A stretch of DNA of 64,000 bases from Pseudonocardia sp. HH130630-07 (GCF_001698125.1 NZ_CP013854.1:2604001-2668000), one strand, 5' to 3'. Numbered from the stretch's first letter, positions 35,105 through 44,325 are shown. Notes: generated from the sequence alone by a model not told the origin. Translations and numbers: made by a program.

Positions 35105-35704
35105 ATGGCTCAGTACACGCTTCCGGACCTGCCCTACGACTACGGCGCGCTCGCCCCGCACATCGCGCCGGAGATCATGGAGCTGCACCACTCCAAGCAC
35201 CACAACACCTACGTCCAGGGCCTCAACGCCACCCTGGACAAGCTGGCCGAGGCCCGCGAGAAGAACGACTTCGGCGCGATCGTCGGCCTGGAGAAGACCC
35301 TCGCGTTCAACCTCGGCGGCCACGTCAACCACACCGCCTTCTGGAAGAACCTCTCCCCGGACGGCGGCGACAAGCCCACCGGTGACCTGGCCGCCGCGAT
35401 CGACGCCGACTTCGGCTCCTTCGACGCGTTCCAGGCCCACTTCACCGCCGCGGCCACCACCATCCAGGGCTCCGGCTGGGCCATCCTGGGCTACGACCAG
35501 CTCGGGCAGAAGCTGCTGATCCACCAGCTCTACGACCAGCAGTCCCAGCTCCCGGCCGGGCAGACCCCGATCGTCCTGCTCGACATGTGGGAGCACGCCT
35601 TCTACCTGCAGTACAAGAACGTGAAGCCGGACTACGTCAAGGCCTGGTGGAACGTCGTCGACTGGGCCGACGCGGCCGAGCGCCTCGCGGGGGCGCGGGG
35701 GTGA
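35105..35704 (+). CDS. superoxide dismutase, Fe/Mn family
   Basis: Converts superoxide to oxygen and peroxide. The 199-residue protein shows all metal ligands: the first His in [13 protein letters not shown], the second in [13 protein letters not shown], and Asp and His in [11 protein letters not shown]. Fe versus Mn use cannot be settled by eye. There is no signal peptide. The 50 bp left between IS copy 2 and the ATG hold the promoter and a palindrome, so the insertion may have changed its regulation. The flavin reductase ATG overlaps its stop (TGATG). Confidence 0.95.
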   Translation: MAQYTLPDLPYDYGALAPHIAPEIMELHHSKHHNTYVQGLNATLDKLAEAREKNDFGAIVGLEKTLAFNLGGHVNHTAFWKNLSPDGGDKPTGDLAAAIDADFGSFDAFQAHFTAAATTIQGSGWAILGYDQLGQKLLIHQLYDQQSQLPAGQTPIVLLDMWEHAFYLQYKNVKPDYVKAWWNVVDWADAAERLAGARG

Positions 35705-36216
35705 TGAGCACCCGTACCGATCTCGCCGGGGCCCTGCGGACGGCGTTCCGCGGGCACCCGGCGGGGGTCGCCGTCGTGACCGCGACCGGGGCGGCGGGAC
35801 CGGCGGGGATGACGATGTCGTCGGTCGCCTCGGTGTCCACCGACCCGCCCGCGCTGTCGTTCTCGATGGCGCGCACCGCCCGGCTCGCCGATGCGGTGCT
35901 GGGGTCGGGCTCGGTCGTCGTCCACCTGCTCGACGACGTCGACGCCGGCCTCGCCGCCGACTTCGCCGCGCCCGGTGCGGAGCGGTTCGGGCCCGGGACC
36001 CGGTGGGTGTCGCTGCCGACCGGCGAGCCGTGGCTGCCCGACGTCGGGACGGCCGTGCGTGCCCGGGTGTGCTCGGTCGCCGAGGTCGGGGCGTCGCTGC
36101 TGTTCGCCGCGGAGATCGTGGAGGTGCTCGGGCTGCGGCGGCGCGGCGGGCCGCTCGTCCACGTCGGCCGGGAGTACCGGTCGGTCGGCGCCGGCGCCCT
36201 GCCTCAGGCGGGGTAG
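35704..36216 (+). CDS. flavin reductase-like FMN-binding protein
   Basis: A 170-residue protein of the flavin reductase (NADH:FMN oxidoreductase, HpaC-like) fold: AFRGHPAGVAVVTATG, GMTMSSVASVSTDPPALSFSMART, VHLLDDVDAGLAADFA, and the C-terminal GPLVHVGREYRS. Such proteins supply reduced flavin to a monooxygenase; no partner is adjacent. It is translationally coupled to superoxide dismutase by a TGATG overlap, and its last 13 bp overlap the convergent surE gene. Confidence 0.85.
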   Translation: MSTRTDLAGALRTAFRGHPAGVAVVTATGAAGPAGMTMSSVASVSTDPPALSFSMARTARLADAVLGSGSVVVHLLDDVDAGLAADFAAPGAERFGPGTRWVSLPTGEPWLPDVGTAVRARVCSVAEVGASLLFAAEIVEVLGLRRRGGPLVHVGREYRSVGAGALPQAG

Positions 36217-36989
36217 CCGGTCCCGCCGGGCCGGAAGCCGATCGGGGACAGCTCGGTCACCGTCGGGTGTCCCGCGGCGAGCAGCGCGACGTCGGTACCG
36301 GGCAGCGCCTCGGAGTGCTCCTCGGACACGACCGCGCGCAGGCCGCCGGGCCGGTCGCCGTCCGGGCCGCGGTGCACCATCCGCACCCGCACCGAGCCGG
36401 TCGCGCAGAGCGCGGCCTCGCGCAGCGGCGGGAGCCGGTCGATGCCGACGTCGGGGACGTTGACCGTCCACGGCGTCCCGGCCGGGCGGGAGCGCAACCG
36501 TTCGAGCAGCTCCGGCAGCAGTGCCGTGACGGTGTCCCAGTGCGGACGCCGCGGCACCGCCAGGCCGCAGGCCAGTGACAGCGCGATCCCGGACCAGCCG
36601 TTCAGCGCCCCGGCGAGCACGGCGCCGACCGTCCCGGAGTGCAGCACCTGGCCGCCGGTGTTCGCGCCGATGTTGATCCCGGAGAGCACCACGTCCGGCC
36701 GGCGCTCGAACCAGCCCTGCCCGGCCGCCTGGACGATCCACGCCGGGTCCGCGGCGAGCGCCCAGGCCTCGATCCCGTCCAGCTCGGCGATGTCGTCCCG
36801 GGCGCTCAGCGCGACGTGGCCGTCGTCCTCCGGGCCGACGACCGCCCGGACCGACCCGCCCGCCCCGCTGGCGTCCGACGCCGGGGCGGCCACGACGACG
36901 TCGTACCCCGCCTCCCGCGCCGCCCTGGCCAGCGGATACAGCCCCGGGGACCCGATTCCGTCGTCGTTGGTGATCAGAGCGAGCGGCAC
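36204..36989 (-). CDS. surE: SurE survival protein, 5'/3'-nucleotidase
   Basis: Metal-dependent nucleoside monophosphatase, 261 residues. It opens with LALITNDDGIGSPGL, containing the metal-binding Asp pair, followed by APASDASGAGGS, LSGINIGANTGGQVLHSGTVGAVLAG and WTVNVPD, all SurE signatures. The GTG start at 36989 lies 6 nt after a TAGGCT -10 element. It is divergent from the phosphofructokinase gene. Confidence 0.9.
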   Translation of the reverse strand: MPLALITNDDGIGSPGLYPLARAAREAGYDVVVAAPASDASGAGGSVRAVVGPEDDGHVALSARDDIAELDGIEAWALAADPAWIVQAAGQGWFERRPDVVLSGINIGANTGGQVLHSGTVGAVLAGALNGWSGIALSLACGLAVPRRPHWDTVTALLPELLERLRSRPAGTPWTVNVPDVGIDRLPPLREAALCATGSVRVRMVHRGPDGDRPGGLRAVVSEEHSEALPGTDVALLAAGHPTVTELSPIGFRPGGTGYPA

Positions 36990-36995
36990 CGGCCC

Positions 36996-37001
36996 AGCCT
37001 A
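36996..37001 (-). promoter_or_regulatory. -10 element (TAGGCT), leaderless type
   Basis: On the minus strand TAGGCT ends 6 nt before the surE GTG at 36989. Confidence 0.45.
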
Positions 37002-37095
37002 GTTGCACCCCCGCTCCGGGGGTGTCGGTGCGGTCCACCGGGCCGTAGGCGACGATTGGGGCGGGTACGGGATCGATACACCTGAAGGAGTGCGT

Positions 37096-38472
37096 GTGAC
37101 GACGTGGGAGTACAGCACCATCACTCCGGACGACCTGGCGATCGACACCCTCGGCCCGGCCCGCATCACGTCCCCGCTCGCCCCGCTGCTCGACGCCCGA
37201 CGCACCACCGAGCACTACGTCGACTCCGGTGACCGCGTCCTGCTCGACGACACCGCCAACGGGCTCAAGTCCCGCGGTGTCGACGTCGAGGACCTGCCCG
37301 GGCTGGAGCCCTGCGGCCCGCGCCGCCAGATCTACTTCGACCCGTCGAAGACCCGGGCCGGCATCGTCACCTGCGGCGGGCTCTGCCCGGGGCTCAACGA
37401 CGTCATCGCCGGCCTCGTGCGCACCCTGACCTACCACTACGGCGTGCGCCGGGTGGTCGGGTTCCGCAACGGCTACCGCGGGTTCGTCTCCTCCTACGGG
37501 CACGACGTCGTCGAGCTGACGCCGGAGTCGGTGCGCGAGATCCCGGTCGACGGCGGCACCTTCCTCGGCACCTCGCGCGGCCCGCAGGACCCCGAGGAGA
37601 TCGTCGACTGCCTGGAGCAGATGCACCTCAACGTGCTGTTCGTGATCGGCGGCGACGGCACGATGCGCGGCGCCATGGAGATCGCCAGGGTGGTCGCCGA
37701 GCGGAGCCTGCGGATCGCCGTCGTCGGGATCCCGAAGACGATCGACAACGACATCCCGTTCATCGACCAGAGCTTCGGCTTCCAGACGGCGTTCTCCCAG
37801 GCCAGTGACGCCATCCGGTCGGTGACGGTGGAGGCCAAGTCCACCCCGGGCGGGGTCGGGCTGGTCAAGCTGATGGGCCGGCACTCCGGCTTCATCGCCT
37901 GCTACGCCTCGCTCGTCCGGTCCGACGCGGACGCCGTCCTCATCCCCGAGGTGCCGTTCGAGCTCGACGGTGAGACCGGCCTGCTGCACCACCTGCGACG
38001 ACGGGTGGAGCAGCGCGGGCACGCGGTCGTCGTCGTCGCGGAGGGGGCCGGGCAGGAGCTGCTGCCGCCGGTGGGGCGCACCGACGCGTCGGGCAACGCG
38101 AAGCTCGCCGACATCGGCCCGTGGATGCGGGAGCGGATCACCGAGTCCTTCGCCGGGGCCGGGATGGAGACGACGGTGCGCTACGTCGACCCCAGCTACC
38201 TGATCCGCAGCGTCCCGGCGAACCCGTACGACAGCGTCTACACCGTGCGGCTGTCCCAGGCCGCGGTGCACGCCGCGATGTCCGGACGGACGGCGATGGT
38301 CGTCGGCCGCGTCCGCCGCCGGTTCGTGCACATCCCGATGTCCCTCGCGGTGAGCCGCCGCAACCAGGTCGACCCGTACGGGGACCTGTGGATGGCGGTG
38401 CTGGAGTCGACCGGCCAGCCGTGGCGGTTCGGCGAGGACTCCGGCGCCCCGACCCGCGCCCCGCACACCTGA
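37096..38472 (+). CDS. 6-phosphofructokinase (plant/trypanosome-like ATP group)
   Basis: Phosphorylates fructose 6-phosphate in glycolysis. The 458-residue protein belongs to the long PFK group: GIVTCGGLCPGLNDVIAGLVR, NGYRGF, VIGGDGTMRGAMEI, GIPKTIDNDIPFIDQSFGF, VKLMGRHSGFIA, IPEVPFELDG. Gly rather than Asp after GGD indicates ATP use, whereas PKTIDND is shared with pyrophosphate-dependent enzymes; this pair is seen in plant and trypanosome ATP-PFKs. The start is GTG at 37096, five nt after GAAGGAG. The short frame upstream (from 37003) is not conserved. Confidence 0.9.
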   Translation: MTTWEYSTITPDDLAIDTLGPARITSPLAPLLDARRTTEHYVDSGDRVLLDDTANGLKSRGVDVEDLPGLEPCGPRRQIYFDPSKTRAGIVTCGGLCPGLNDVIAGLVRTLTYHYGVRRVVGFRNGYRGFVSSYGHDVVELTPESVREIPVDGGTFLGTSRGPQDPEEIVDCLEQMHLNVLFVIGGDGTMRGAMEIARVVAERSLRIAVVGIPKTIDNDIPFIDQSFGFQTAFSQASDAIRSVTVEAKSTPGGVGLVKLMGRHSGFIACYASLVRSDADAVLIPEVPFELDGETGLLHHLRRRVEQRGHAVVVVAEGAGQELLPPVGRTDASGNAKLADIGPWMRERITESFAGAGMETTVRYVDPSYLIRSVPANPYDSVYTVRLSQAAVHAAMSGRTAMVVGRVRRRFVHIPMSLAVSRRNQVDPYGDLWMAVLESTGQPWRFGEDSGAPTRAPHT

Positions 38473-38510
38473 CGTACCAGCCGTCCGCGCTGCGGAACCG
38501 GCCCGGACCG

Positions 38511-39317
38511 TCAGTTGAGGTGCGCCCGGTGCCGCCGGGCCTCGGTGCGCACCTCGTCCAGGGTCTCGGCCCCGCTGCGCGACCCGCGTCCCGGACCGTC
38601 GGCCCAGGTCTCCAGCAGGCGGGCCGCCTCGTCCCACCGGGCCTGGGCGGCGAGCACCGAGCCCAGCTCGCGGATCAGGTCGGGGCCGCGGTGCCGCAGC
38701 CCCAGCCGCATCCGCAGCACCCGTTCCAGCCCGGCGTGGTCCCTGGACCGGGCGTGGACCACCCGCAGGTTGTCCAGGATCCGGGCCAGGATCTGGCGGG
38801 TCGAGACGCGCGGCAGCATCCCGGAGTCGAACGGCACCTCCGGGCCGGCGCCGGTGGTGGCCCGGAACAGCCGCTCGCAGCCGGCCGGGTCCAGCCGTCG
38901 TCCCCGGTCGAAGACGTCGAGGTAGCGCTGGGTCCCGGGCAGCCGGACCAGGAAGTGCCCCGGCATGCCGACGCCCTCCAGCGGGACCCCGGCCCGCCGC
39001 CCGACCTCGATCGTCACCACGGCCAGCGTGATCGGGATGCCGGTCCGGCGCTCCAGCACGTCGGGCAGGAAGGAGTTGCGGGGATCGGCGCGGTCGGTCA
39101 CGTTGCCGACGAACCCGGCGTCGATGAACAGCCGGTGCAGCAGCGACTCCGGGCCGGTCACGCCGTCGGCGAGGTCGTCGAGCGCCGCCGTCACCCGGGC
39201 GGTGCGGTCCTCGCGGCCCATGCCGACGGCGATCGCGCACGCGGCCCGGTCCAGCTCCGGTTCCGGCCCGCTCACCATGCGCAGGAAGCGGGCCACCGGA
39301 TCGACGCCCGGCGTCAC
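38511..39317 (-). CDS. SirB1-family transglutaminase-like/TPR protein
   Basis: A 268-residue protein of the SirB1 family. The transglutaminase-like part has FIDAGFVGNV, RNSFLPDVLERRTGIPITLAVVTIEVGRR and GVGMPGHFLVRLPG; the usual catalytic Cys is not obvious. The C-terminal third has tetratricopeptide-like helices (LIRELGSVLAAQARWDEAARLLETW). The GTG start at 39317 overlaps the stop of the MEDS/ATPase gene (GTGA), so the two are co-translated, which suggests a joint signalling role. Function is unknown. Confidence 0.8.
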   Translation of the reverse strand: MTPGVDPVARFLRMVSGPEPELDRAACAIAVGMGREDRTARVTAALDDLADGVTGPESLLHRLFIDAGFVGNVTDRADPRNSFLPDVLERRTGIPITLAVVTIEVGRRAGVPLEGVGMPGHFLVRLPGTQRYLDVFDRGRRLDPAGCERLFRATTGAGPEVPFDSGMLPRVSTRQILARILDNLRVVHARSRDHAGLERVLRMRLGLRHRGPDLIRELGSVLAAQARWDEAARLLETWADGPGRGSRSGAETLDEVRTEARRHRAHLN

Positions 39318-40270
39318 GGCGGGCTCGTCGTCACCCGGACGACGGTGCCGCGCACCCGGCCCGGGTCGTCCTCGGCCGTCCAGACCTGCAGCACGTCGGT
39401 CAGCTCGGAGGCCAGCCACAGCCCACGGCCGCGGGTCCCGGCGGCCGGCGGCGCGCTCAGCCCGGGGAACGGCAGGTGCACCGCGGCCGGGTCCGCCATC
39501 TCGGCGACGAGCCCGTCGGGGGTGCGCCACATCCGCAGCACCGGGGCCCCCGAGCCGTGCTCGATACCGTTGCTGAGCAGCTCGTTCACCGCGAGGACGA
39601 GGTCGTCGGCCCGGCCGGGGCCGCAACCGCTCAGTACCGCCTGCCGGTGCACCACACGGCGCATCGAGCCCAGGTCGCCGAGCCGGATCGGCAGCTCGAC
39701 CAGCGGGGCGCCGAGGTCCGCGGGCGGCGGCTGCGGGTTCTCCGCGAGCAGGTCCCGCAGCGGGCGCCGACGGTGCCCGCTGGGGACCGGCACCCCGTCG
39801 ACGAGCAGCTCGTCGTGCAGCGCGCCCGCGTCCGCCCTGGCGGCGGCGCCGTCGGCGAAACAGCACAGCATCTGCACCGGGAGGTCGCGCAGCGCGTGGT
39901 CCAGCGCGAGGTCCAGGCGGGTCCAGTAGGCCGGGTCGGTACCGGGGACCGGGCAGGGCTGGCCGACCGTGCAGACGTCCGGCGCGCCGTCGGCGAGCGC
40001 CGCGCGCACCGCCCGGCTCCACCGCCCCGCGACGGTGAACGGCGGGGCCGAGTGCATCCGCTCGGGCCGCCGGAACAGCACGCCCGCGTCCCGCCCCAGC
40101 AGGCGTTCCAGCGCGACCCGGCACCGCCGTTCGACCACGACGATCGCCCGCGCGCCACGCTCCAGCGCGGCCGCGAGCGGGCCGGCGAGCGACTCGGCCT
40201 GGTGGTCCGGGTCCCGGTAGGGCACGGCACGGTGCGCCAGCCCCCGCACGGGGGCGGTCGGACTGCTCAT
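39314..40270 (-). CDS. MEDS-domain sensor with anti-sigma-type ATPase domain
   Basis: A 318-residue protein. The N-terminal half resembles the MEDS (DcmR sensory) domain: HRAVPYRDPDHQAESLAGPLAAALERGARAIVVV and AYWTRLDLALDHAL. The C-terminal half is a GHKL ATPase of the RsbW/anti-sigma type: LVLAVNELLSNGIEHGSGAP and GRGLWLASELTDVL. This matches the RsbA-like regulators of actinobacteria that combine a sensory domain with an anti-sigma kinase. No sigma factor or STAS antagonist is next to it, so its target is elsewhere. Possible ligands include C1 compounds or haem-like molecules (inference). Confidence 0.78.
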   Translation of the reverse strand: MSSPTAPVRGLAHRAVPYRDPDHQAESLAGPLAAALERGARAIVVVERRCRVALERLLGRDAGVLFRRPERMHSAPPFTVAGRWSRAVRAALADGAPDVCTVGQPCPVPGTDPAYWTRLDLALDHALRDLPVQMLCCFADGAAARADAGALHDELLVDGVPVPSGHRRRPLRDLLAENPQPPPADLGAPLVELPIRLGDLGSMRRVVHRQAVLSGCGPGRADDLVLAVNELLSNGIEHGSGAPVLRMWRTPDGLVAEMADPAAVHLPFPGLSAPPAAGTRGRGLWLASELTDVLQVWTAEDDPGRVRGTVVRVTTSPP

Positions 40271-40479
40271 CGGCGGTCCGCTGCGGTCGGGTGCATCGCG
40301 TGGTGGCCTTCCGTGGAGGGGTGGCCCGCTCCTGGCCGCGGGCACGTCCTCGCGCACCGACCATAGCCAAGTCGGCCGGTCCGCGCGGCGCGGGGCGGAC
40401 GACGTCGTCCCGGCCGTTGTTCGTCCGATGCGGTAGAGAGGTTCACCGACGGACGCACACGACGCGGAAGTGGGTGGAG

Positions 40480-40932
40480 ATGCACGTCTTCAACGGAGTG
40501 GACGAGCTACGGGCGGCGGCCGGCACCGAGGTCGGCGTCTCGGACTGGGTCGGGATCGGGCAGGACAGCATCGACGGTTTCGCCGACGCGACCGGCGACC
40601 ACCAGTGGATCCACGTCGACGCCGAGCGTGCCGCCGACGGCCCGTTCGGCACCACGATCGCGCACGGGTTCCTCTCGTTGTCGCTGCTCCCGGTGCTGGT
40701 CAAGGCCGTGTACCGGGTCGAGGGCGTGCGGATGGGCGTCAACTACGGCCTGGACCGGGTGCGGTTCCCCAGCCCGGTGCCGGTGGACTCGCGGGTCCGC
40801 GGCCGGGTGACGATCGACGAGGTCGGTGACGTCTCCGGCGGTGTCCAGATCGCGTCGACGGTGACGGTCGAGATCGAGGGCGCGGAGAAACCGGCCGTCG
40901 TCGCCCGCTGGCTGACCCGGCAGTACGTCTGA
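40480..40932 (+). CDS. MaoC-family (R)-specific enoyl-CoA hydratase
   Basis: Hydrates trans-2-enoyl-CoA to (R)-3-hydroxyacyl-CoA. The 150-residue hot-dog protein has the hydratase-2 motif FADATGDHQWIHVDAERAA (catalytic Asp and His), FGTTIAHGFLSLSLLP and VNYGLDRVRFPSPVPV. It is coupled by TGATG overlap to the thiolase gene, so both act in one acyl-CoA pathway, in either degradation or polyester/lipid precursor supply. Confidence 0.9.
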   Translation: MHVFNGVDELRAAAGTEVGVSDWVGIGQDSIDGFADATGDHQWIHVDAERAADGPFGTTIAHGFLSLSLLPVLVKAVYRVEGVRMGVNYGLDRVRFPSPVPVDSRVRGRVTIDEVGDVSGGVQIASTVTVEIEGAEKPAVVARWLTRQYV

Positions 40933-42158
40933 TGGGGGCCGAGCTGCGGGACGCGGTGATCTGCGAGCCCCTGCGCACGCCGGTGGGTGGTTTCGGCGGT
41001 GCGTTGCGCGACGTACCGGCGCACACGCTCGCCTCGACGGTGCTCTCCGCGCTGGTCGAGCGGACCGGTCTGGACCCGACCGTCGTCGACGACGTCGTGC
41101 TCGGCCACTGCTACCCCTCGATGGACGCCCCCGCGATCGGCCGGGTCGCCGCCCTCGACGCCGGGCTGCCGGTGACCGTGACCGGCCTGCAGCTCGACCG
41201 GCGCTGCGGGTCCGGGCTGCAGGCGGTGCTGTACGCGGCGATGCAGGTGCAGACCGGTGCCGCCGAGGTCGTGCTGGCCGGTGGCGCGGAGTCGATGTCC
41301 GGGGCGTCGTTCTACTCGACCGGGATGCGCTGGGGGATCCGCGGCGGCACCCCCGGCGTGCTGCTGAACGACTCGCTGGCCCGGGGCCGGGTCACCGCGG
41401 GCGGGGTCAACTTCCCGGTGCCCGGCGGGATGCTGGAGACGGCGGAGAACCTGCGCCGGGAGTACGGGATCGGCCGCACCGAGCAGGACGAGCTCGCCGT
41501 GCGTTCGCACCACCGTGCGGCGGCGGCCCGGGACGAGGGGCGGTTCGCCGACGAGATCGTCCCGGTGACGGTGCCCGGACGCCGGTCGGACACGGTCGTC
41601 GACACCGACGAGCACATCCGTCCGGACTCCTCGGTGCAGACCCTGGCCGGGCTGCGCCCGGTCCTGCGCCGCGACGACGACGAGGCCACGGTCACCGCCG
41701 GGAACGCCTCCGGCCAGAACGACGGCGCCGCCGCGTGCGTCGTGACCAGCCCGGGGACCGCCGCCGAGCTGGGCCTGCGGCCACTGGTCCGGCTGGTCTC
41801 CTGGGGCCTGGGCGGGGTGCCGCCGAAGACGATGGGCATCGGCCCGGTCCCGGCCACGGCCACCGCGCTGCAGCGGGCCGGGCTCACGCTCGCCGACATC
41901 GACCTGATCGAGCTGAACGAGGCGTTCGCGGCGCAGGTGCTGGCGTGCACCCGGGAGTGGAAGTTCACCGAGGCGGACTTCGGGCGCACGAACGTCAACG
42001 GGTCGGGGATCTCGCTGGGGCACCCGGTGGGGGCCACCGGCGGCCGGATCCTCGCCACGCTGAGCCGGGAGATGCACCGCCGGGACGCCCGCTACGGGCT
42101 GGAGACGATGTGCATCGGCGGCGGGCAGGGGCTCGCCGCGGTGTTCGAGAAGGTGTGA
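40932..42158 (+). CDS. acetyl-CoA acetyltransferase (thiolase)
   Basis: A 408-residue thiolase. The acyl-accepting Cys is in LDRRCGSGLQAVLYA; further signatures are NEAFAAQVLACTREW, NGSGISLGHPVGATGGRI (His) and the second Cys in TMCIGGGQGLAAVFE. All catalytic residues are present. The start overlaps the MaoC hydratase stop. A perfect palindrome follows between it and the convergent ppa gene. Confidence 0.92.
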   Translation: MGAELRDAVICEPLRTPVGGFGGALRDVPAHTLASTVLSALVERTGLDPTVVDDVVLGHCYPSMDAPAIGRVAALDAGLPVTVTGLQLDRRCGSGLQAVLYAAMQVQTGAAEVVLAGGAESMSGASFYSTGMRWGIRGGTPGVLLNDSLARGRVTAGGVNFPVPGGMLETAENLRREYGIGRTEQDELAVRSHHRAAAARDEGRFADEIVPVTVPGRRSDTVVDTDEHIRPDSSVQTLAGLRPVLRRDDDEATVTAGNASGQNDGAAACVVTSPGTAAELGLRPLVRLVSWGLGGVPPKTMGIGPVPATATALQRAGLTLADIDLIELNEAFAAQVLACTREWKFTEADFGRTNVNGSGISLGHPVGATGGRILATLSREMHRRDARYGLETMCIGGGQGLAAVFEKV

Positions 42159-42167
42159 CCCGCGCCT

Positions 42168-42196
42168 CCCGGGACGGCCGGACCGGCCGTCCCGGG
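42168..42196. terminator. bidirectional palindromic terminator
   Basis: CCCGGGACGGCCGG and its exact complement separated by one base, in the 45-bp gap between the convergent thiolase and ppa genes. Confidence 0.65.
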
Positions 42197-42203
42197 GTGC
42201 CGG

Positions 42204-42692
42204 TCAGTGCCCGGCGGTCTTGGCGCGCTCGTAGGACGCCTTGATCTCGCGCTCGGCGTCGGCCCGGCCGACCCAGGAGGCGCCCTCGACGCTCTTGCCC
42301 GGCTCGAGGGTCTTGTAGATCTCGAAGAAGTGCTGGATCTCCGCCCGGTCGAACTCGGCGAGGTGGTGGATGTCGCGCAGGTGTTCCTGGCGCGGGTCGC
42401 TGGACGGGACGCACAGCACCTTGTCGTCGCCGCCGGCCTCGTCCTTCATCCGGAACATGCCGATCGCCCTGGACCGGATGACGCAGCCGGGGAAGGTGGG
42501 CTCCTGCACCAGGACCAGCGCGTCCAGCGGGTCCCCGTCCTCGCCCAGGGTGTCGTCGATGAACCCGTAGTCGGCGGGGTACTGGGTGGCGGTGAACAGG
42601 GTCCGGTCGAGCCGGATGCGACCGGTCTCGTGGTCGACCTCGTACTTGTTCCGGCCGCCCTTGGGGATTTCGATGGTGACGTCGAAGTCCAC
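42204..42692 (-). CDS. ppa: inorganic pyrophosphatase, family I
   Basis: Hydrolyses pyrophosphate, driving biosynthetic reactions. At 162 residues it equals the mycobacterial enzyme in length. It starts [19 protein letters not shown] and holds the catalytic core [23 protein letters not shown] with the metal-binding Asp residues. [13 protein letters not shown] and the C-terminal [13 protein letters not shown] complete the fold. GTG start at 42692 with AAGGAG 9 nt upstream. It is divergent from dacB. Confidence 0.95.
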   Translation of the reverse strand: MDFDVTIEIPKGGRNKYEVDHETGRIRLDRTLFTATQYPADYGFIDDTLGEDGDPLDALVLVQEPTFPGCVIRSRAIGMFRMKDEAGGDDKVLCVPSSDPRQEHLRDIHHLAEFDRAEIQHFFEIYKTLEPGKSVEGASWVGRADAEREIKASYERAKTAGH

Positions 42693-42733
42693 GGTTCGTT
42701 GCTCCTTGAAGAGGGGTGGCCCGCCCGTTCCGG

Positions 42734-42775
42734 CGGAGTCCGTGCTTCCCCCTAGTGTGGGGGAGCCGGACTCCG
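42734..42775. promoter_or_regulatory. large inverted repeat in ppa/dacB divergent region
   Basis: Outer arms CGGAGTCCG and CGGACTCCG are perfect complements; inside them CTTCCCCC pairs with GGGGGAGC apart from a bulge. The six-base tip is TAGTGT, itself a TANNNT -10 candidate for dacB. It could be an operator or an RNA hairpin in a leader. Confidence 0.5.
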
Positions 42776-42887
42776 CGGCTGCAGGCGGTGACCTCACCGG
42801 CGGCAGATGTGGCGACCGTCGCACCGTCGCCCGGACAGGTCGAACGGCACCGGAACCCCGGTGCCGGGCAGCGAGCAGGAGGCTCCA

Positions 42888-44297
42888 GTGGGACGCAGGC
42901 ACCGGCGGACCGACCGCAGCACGCGCCGGTTCGCCGTCGTCGCCGTCGCGGTCATGGCACTGGCGTCGCTCTTCGGAGCCGTCGCGCTGGCCGGTCCGGA
43001 GACCCGCGGCGAGATGGGCTTCGGCACCGCGGCCGTGCAGTACCCGCCGGTCCCGATGCCCGAGCTGGGGCCGCTCACGCCCACCGCACCCGTCCCGAAC
43101 TCGGCGGGGATCACCCAGGCACTCGCCGACCAGCTCGACGCCCCGGAGCTCGGCGAGGTGACCGGGGTCGTGCTGGACTCGGCGTCCCCGCGCAGCGTGC
43201 CGCCGCTGTGGGAGCGCGAGGGTGACCGCGCGATGCTCCCCGGCTCCACGATGAAGCTCCTCACCGCGGCCGCCGCGCTGCTCACCCTGGACCCGCTGGA
43301 CCGGCTCGCGACCCGCGTCGTGCCCGGCCCGACCGAGGACTCGGTGGTGCTCGTCGGCGGTGGCGACCCCTCGCTGACCGCGCTGCCGCTGGGGGAGAAC
43401 GGGCTCTACCCCGAGCCCGCCCGGATCGCCGAGCTCGCCGACGAGGTGAAGAAGGCCCGCCCGGGGCAGATCAACCGGGTCCTCGTCGACACCGCCCTGT
43501 GGACCGGTCCGGCCGAGGCGCCCGGCTGGGGCCCGAGCGACGTGGCGGACGGCTACGTCGCCCCGATGACGCCCCTGATGCTCGACGGCGGCCGTACCGA
43601 CCCCGGTGAGCAGGACGGCCCGCGCTCGACGGACCCCGCGCAGGCCGCCGGCCGGGCACTGGCCGACGCCCTCGGGGCCGGCGACGTCGAGGAGGGCCGG
43701 GCCCCGGCGGAGGCACCGGTGCTGGGCAGCGTGTTCTCCCCGCCGATCGCGACCCTCGTCGAGTACATGCTCACCGCCTCGGACAACGTCACCGCCGAGG
43801 CCCTCGCCCGGCAGGTCGCGGTCGTCCAGGAGGGCGACCCGTCGTTCGAGGGCGCGTCCCGCGCGGTCACCTCGTCGCTGCTGCAGGCCGGGTACGACGT
43901 GCAGGGCCTGCAGATCGCCGACGGCAGCGGGCTGTCGGTGGACAACCGGGTCCCGGCGCGGCTGCTCGGCTCGGTGCTGCAGTCGGCCGCGGCCCAGTCC
44001 GACAGCCCGGACGACGTCCAGTTCCTGCGCCCGATCCTGACCGGGCTCCCGGTCGCCGGTGGCGGTGGCACGCTCGCGGAGCGCTTCACCGACGGGTCCG
44101 CGGTGGCCGGGCGCGGGGTCGTGCGGGCGAAGACCGGCACGCTGAGCGGGGCGTCCAGCCTGGCCGGGGTGGTGACCGACATCGACGGCCGGCTGCTGGT
44201 GTTCGCGCTGCTGTCGAACGGGACGTCCCCGGCCGACGCGCGTCCCGCACTGGACCGGGTCGCGGCGACGCTGAGCCGCTGCGGCTGCCGCGGCTGA
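42888..44297 (+). CDS. dacB: D-alanyl-D-alanine carboxypeptidase/endopeptidase (PBP4 type)
   Basis: Trims peptidoglycan stem peptides outside the membrane. The 469-residue S13 protein has an N-terminal hydrophobic signal/anchor ([20 protein letters not shown]) after a basic stretch. The active-site triads are all visible: SxxK in [12 protein letters not shown], SxN in [14 protein letters not shown] and KTG in [16 protein letters not shown]. The GTG at 42888 follows an AGGAGG ribosome site. It corresponds to the mycobacterial gene beside ppa (Rv3627c position). Confidence 0.92.
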   Translation: MGRRHRRTDRSTRRFAVVAVAVMALASLFGAVALAGPETRGEMGFGTAAVQYPPVPMPELGPLTPTAPVPNSAGITQALADQLDAPELGEVTGVVLDSASPRSVPPLWEREGDRAMLPGSTMKLLTAAAALLTLDPLDRLATRVVPGPTEDSVVLVGGGDPSLTALPLGENGLYPEPARIAELADEVKKARPGQINRVLVDTALWTGPAEAPGWGPSDVADGYVAPMTPLMLDGGRTDPGEQDGPRSTDPAQAAGRALADALGAGDVEEGRAPAEAPVLGSVFSPPIATLVEYMLTASDNVTAEALARQVAVVQEGDPSFEGASRAVTSSLLQAGYDVQGLQIADGSGLSVDNRVPARLLGSVLQSAAAQSDSPDDVQFLRPILTGLPVAGGGGTLAERFTDGSAVAGRGVVRAKTGTLSGASSLAGVVTDIDGRLLVFALLSNGTSPADARPALDRVAATLSRCGCRG

Positions 44298-44312
44298 CCC
44301 GCCCGCCGCGGG

Positions 44313-44318
44313 TAGCGT
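44313..44318 (+). promoter_or_regulatory. -10 element (TAGCGT), leaderless type
   Basis: TAGCGT ends 7 nt before the ATG at 44326 of the DUF2342 gene. Confidence 0.45.
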
Positions 44319-44325
44319 GAGGCGA

